From an uncultured Clostridia bacterium (GTDB taxonomy: Bacteria; Bacillota; Clostridia; TANB77; CAG-508), in the NCBI GenBank assembly GCA_934167135.1, contig CAKPKI010000088.1:1-7202 (forward strand): a stretch of DNA of 7,202 bases, in the 5' to 3' direction. Positions 5,071-7,202 of the stretch are shown in pieces (the first letter of the stretch is position 1; every line of letters begins with the position of its first letter). The notes under the pieces were generated by a model that saw only the letters and a list, made by a program, of their open reading frames with translations, searched no databases and was not told the origin of the DNA. Made by a program: the position numbers and the translations under genes.

Positions 5071-5099
5071 ATTTTACATTGTTTCTGCTATTAAGTCAA
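5071..5099 (-). promoter_or_regulatory. Possible promoter of the GltD-like gene
   Basis: On the minus strand, TTGACT (5099-5094) and TAAAAT (5076-5071) are separated by 17 bp. Transcription would start near 5064, giving a very short leader that barely includes the ribosome site. An alternative TATAAT at 5117-5112 would give a longer leader but has a poor -35. Confidence 0.4.
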
Positions 5100-5157
5100 T
5101 CTATTTGACCAATTATAGCAATTGCAAAATTTACTTATAATTTTTATTAGTAAACTA

Positions 5158-5186
5158 TTTACATTTTTCGACATTAATGATATAAA
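5158..5186 (+). promoter_or_regulatory. Extended -10 promoter of the SPFH/zinc-ribbon operon
   Basis: TTTACA (5158-5163) is followed after 17 bp by TATAAA (5181-5186), with TGA immediately upstream of the -10 (TGn extension). The leader of about 53 nt ends in AGGAGG (5233-5238), 7 nt before ATG 5246. Confidence 0.65.
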
Positions 5187-5245
5187 CAAAATGTAAGATT
5201 ATATAAAATATTTATAATATACAAAAAATCAAAGGAGGAAAGATT

Positions 5246-6418
5246 ATGGGATTTATTAGAGCTTTCGCAGGAGCACTTGGAGGCACACTTGCCGACCAAT
5301 GGAAAGATTATATAGTTCCAATGCCTGGAGTACCAGCAACAGCGGGTGTATTTCCAGCAGTATCACAAGGTACAAATGCAGGAAGGGGCTCAAACATAAG
5401 AGCTTCATACAACATTATTTCAAATGGAAGTAGAATTGTAGTTCCAGAAGGAACAGCACTTATTACAATGCAAGAGGGAGGCATAACAGGTCTTATAACA
5501 GAACCTGGTGGATTTATTTATACATCAGATGATCCAAATTCTCAATCAGTATTTGCTGGAGATGGATTTGTTTCATCTATACTAAAACAAAGTTGGGAAA
5601 GATTTAAATTTGGTGGACAACCTGGTTCTCAACAATCAGCATTTTTTATAAATTTAAAAGAAATACCTAATAATAAATTTGGTACACAATCAGAAATTTA
5701 TTGGTTTGATGCATTTTTAAACACACAAGTTAGTGCATTAACAAGAGGTACATACACTTTAAAGATTGTTGACCCAATATTATTTTTAAAGAATTTCGTA
5801 CCACTTTCATGTTTATCAGATGATGAAATTTTCGATTTTGCTGATATAGACAATGATGCATCAGCTCAATTATTTAATGAAGTTGTTGGCAGTTTATCTG
5901 CTGCATTTTCACAATATACAAATGATCCAGAAAGAGGAAATAGTATAATAAAAATACAATCAGACCAAATTGGTTTTGCAAAAAGTTTATCTCAAGCAGT
6001 TGAAGATGGTTATCAATGGAAATCAGATAGAGGTCTAGAAATTTGCAAAGTTGCAATTCAAGCTATAGAATATGATGAAGATACTAAAAAATTATTAAGT
6101 GATGTAAAAAAAGCAGATGCCCTTTCAGGAGCTCGTGGAAATTCATTTATGCAACAAGCCGTTGCAAGAGGTTTTCAATCAGCTGGTGAGACTGGTGGAG
6201 CTTCAAACATGGCCTTTATGGGTATGGGAATGAACTCTGTTGGTGGTGCTATGAGTGGATTGCAACAACCAGTACAACAACCTCAGCCACAACAACCTGA
6301 ACCAAAACAGGAAGAAGACCCTGTAGAAAAATTAACAAAACTAAAAAAAATGCTTGATGCAGGACTAATAACACAAGAAGATTATGATAAAGCAAAACAA
6401 AAGATTTTGGAGGGATAA
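5246..6418 (+). CDS. SPFH/stomatin-like protein with C-terminal SHOCT motif (YdjI-like)
   Basis: The protein has 390 residues. Residues 1-22 form a Gly/Ala-rich amphipathic helix suited to membrane contact rather than a cleaved signal. About 50-285 is the SPFH-type core, including the N-terminal beta strands (SRIVVPEGTALITMQEGGI) and TRGTYTLKIVDPILFLKNF. A Gly/Met-rich stretch (about 296-338) and a Gln/Pro linker (339-357) lead to a SHOCT-like hairpin (358-390: LTKLKKMLDAGLITQEDYDKAK). SPFH proteins oligomerise on membranes as scaffolds. B. subtilis YdjI, of this type, works with zinc-ribbon YdjG, YdjH and PspA in envelope stress. The next gene follows after 3 bp, which supports joint action. 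No PspA gene is in the window. The older label virion core protein is used for this family and is misleading. Confidence 0.85.
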   Translation: MGFIRAFAGALGGTLADQWKDYIVPMPGVPATAGVFPAVSQGTNAGRGSNIRASYNIISNGSRIVVPEGTALITMQEGGITGLITEPGGFIYTSDDPNSQSVFAGDGFVSSILKQSWERFKFGGQPGSQQSAFFINLKEIPNNKFGTQSEIYWFDAFLNTQVSALTRGTYTLKIVDPILFLKNFVPLSCLSDDEIFDFADIDNDASAQLFNEVVGSLSAAFSQYTNDPERGNSIIKIQSDQIGFAKSLSQAVEDGYQWKSDRGLEICKVAIQAIEYDEDTKKLLSDVKKADALSGARGNSFMQQAVARGFQSAGETGGASNMAFMGMGMNSVGGAMSGLQQPVQQPQPQQPEPKQEEDPVEKLTKLKKMLDAGLITQEDYDKAKQKILEG

Positions 6419-6421
6419 AAT

Positions 6422-7202
6422 ATGATTGTACAAACAGATTCTGGTGCTAAAAACGGTCAAAATAAATGCCCTCTATGTGGAGCCACAGACATCTCTTTAA
6501 ATGCAAAAACAGGCATGTTAAGATGTAATTTCTGTAGACACGAATTTGAACCAGAAAAAGTAGAAGGTTTACAGACTGATATAAGTCAATTAGATGGAGA
6601 AATAATGGGTTCTGGAACACAAGATATTGCAGAAGATGCGCAAAATATTGTCACTCTTAAATGTAGTAGTTGTGGTGCAGAAGTTGTAATTGATACTTCT
6701 GAAAACACACAAGCAAGATGTCATTGGTGCAGAAATACTTTATCAATAAATCAACAAATTCCTAATGGTGCTGTACCTGATGTTGTATTACCTTTTAAAT
6801 TGACTAAAGCTCAAGCCAAAGAACAAATAGAAAAGTTTGTAGGAAAAAGAAAATTTTTCGCCCATCCAAAATTCAGAGAAGAATTTACAACAGATAATAT
6901 AATGGGAGTTTATTTCCCTTACATGGCTGTTGATATAAATTCACATGCTTATTTTTCTGGAGAAGGTGAAGAAGAGGTTAGAAGATATACTCGTCGAAAT
7001 AGTAATGACTCTACAACAACTTATTATGACGCAAATTTATATGATGTAGAACGTGATTTTGATTTAACAATACATGACTTAACAATTGAATCAAGTTCTG
7101 ACAAATTAAATAAAAAAGCTTCAAATAAAACAAACAATGTTATCAATGCTATTATGCCTTTTGACATGGATAATTGTGTTAAATACAATGCAAATTATCT
7201 AA
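6422..7202 (+). CDS. Double zinc-ribbon protein (TFIIB-type/YdjG-like), 3' end outside window
   Basis: An open frame of 260 codons runs off the right edge, so the C-terminus is not seen. Two zinc ribbons are visible: C16-x2-C19 with C35-x2-C38, and C81-x2-C84 with C100-x2-C103. A domain follows that includes LPFKLTKAQAKEQIEKFVGKRKF (about 124-146) and FPYMAVDINSHAYFSGEGEEE. This matches the YdjG-type proteins often labelled TFIIB-type zinc ribbon or, misleadingly, PriA-like helicase; no helicase motif is present. Relatives often carry membrane segments near the C-terminus, which would lie beyond 7202. The Shine-Dalgarno GGAGGG (6409-6414) sits inside the last codons of the SPFH gene, 7 nt before ATG 6422, and the gap is 3 bp. 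Translation is therefore probably coupled, which suggests a complex with the SPFH protein. Confidence 0.82.
   Translation, partial: MIVQTDSGAKNGQNKCPLCGATDISLNAKTGMLRCNFCRHEFEPEKVEGLQTDISQLDGEIMGSGTQDIAEDAQNIVTLKCSSCGAEVVIDTSENTQARCHWCRNTLSINQQIPNGAVPDVVLPFKLTKAQAKEQIEKFVGKRKFFAHPKFREEFTTDNIMGVYFPYMAVDINSHAYFSGEGEEEVRRYTRRNSNDSTTTYYDANLYDVERDFDLTIHDLTIESSSDKLNKKASNKTNNVINAIMPFDMDNCVKYNANYL

Noticed and set aside
5874..6056. Minus-strand frame of 60 codons
   Set aside because: It is a shadow of the SPFH gene on the opposite strand.

Overview
The window is very AT-rich. It has strong AGGAGG-type ribosome binding sites, A/T-ending codons and sigma-A-like promoters, which suggests a low-GC Firmicute, most likely an anaerobic Clostridia lineage. 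The protein families fit this: an IS66 transposase relic, a GltD-like flavoprotein, and a YdjI-like SPFH protein followed by a zinc-ribbon protein. No rRNA, tRNA or CRISPR array was seen.

Bases 1-1430 are mostly a decayed IS66-type insertion sequence. Its roughly 100-bp imperfect terminal inverted repeats (about 108-210 and 1327-1429) enclose a transposase pseudogene. The pseudogene has a one-base homopolymer frameshift, an in-frame stop and a large internal deletion.

Bases 1470-1820, just outside the right end of the IS, hold what looks like an unannotated type I toxin-antitoxin locus. A 50-residue membrane peptide is encoded on the minus strand (1719-1567). A short RNA of about 90 nt faces it on the plus strand, with a consensus promoter at 1472-1500 and a terminator at 1561-1595. 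The RNA is antisense to the toxin 3' end. This is the least expected item in the window.

Bases 1820-2540 are largely noncoding. They contain several dyads and, on the minus strand, a 64-codon fragment that reads as the N-terminus of a polysaccharide deacetylase cut off just after its first motif. Four TGTAA motifs spaced exactly 11 bp apart lie between this fragment and the next gene and look like a response-regulator site.

Bases 2555-3637 encode a 360-residue HExxH protein, probably a zinc metallopeptidase of an uncharacterised family. It is followed by a noncoding array of nine ACAAAnGAT-like motifs and a bidirectional terminator. That terminator is shared with the convergent GltD-like NAD(P)H oxidoreductase (5054-3807).

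From 5158 to the right edge is a divergent operon with its own extended -10 promoter. It encodes an SPFH/stomatin-like protein with a C-terminal SHOCT motif (5246-6418), then a translationally coupled double zinc-ribbon protein (6422 to beyond 7202). The pair resembles the YdjI/YdjG membrane-associated module of Bacillus.
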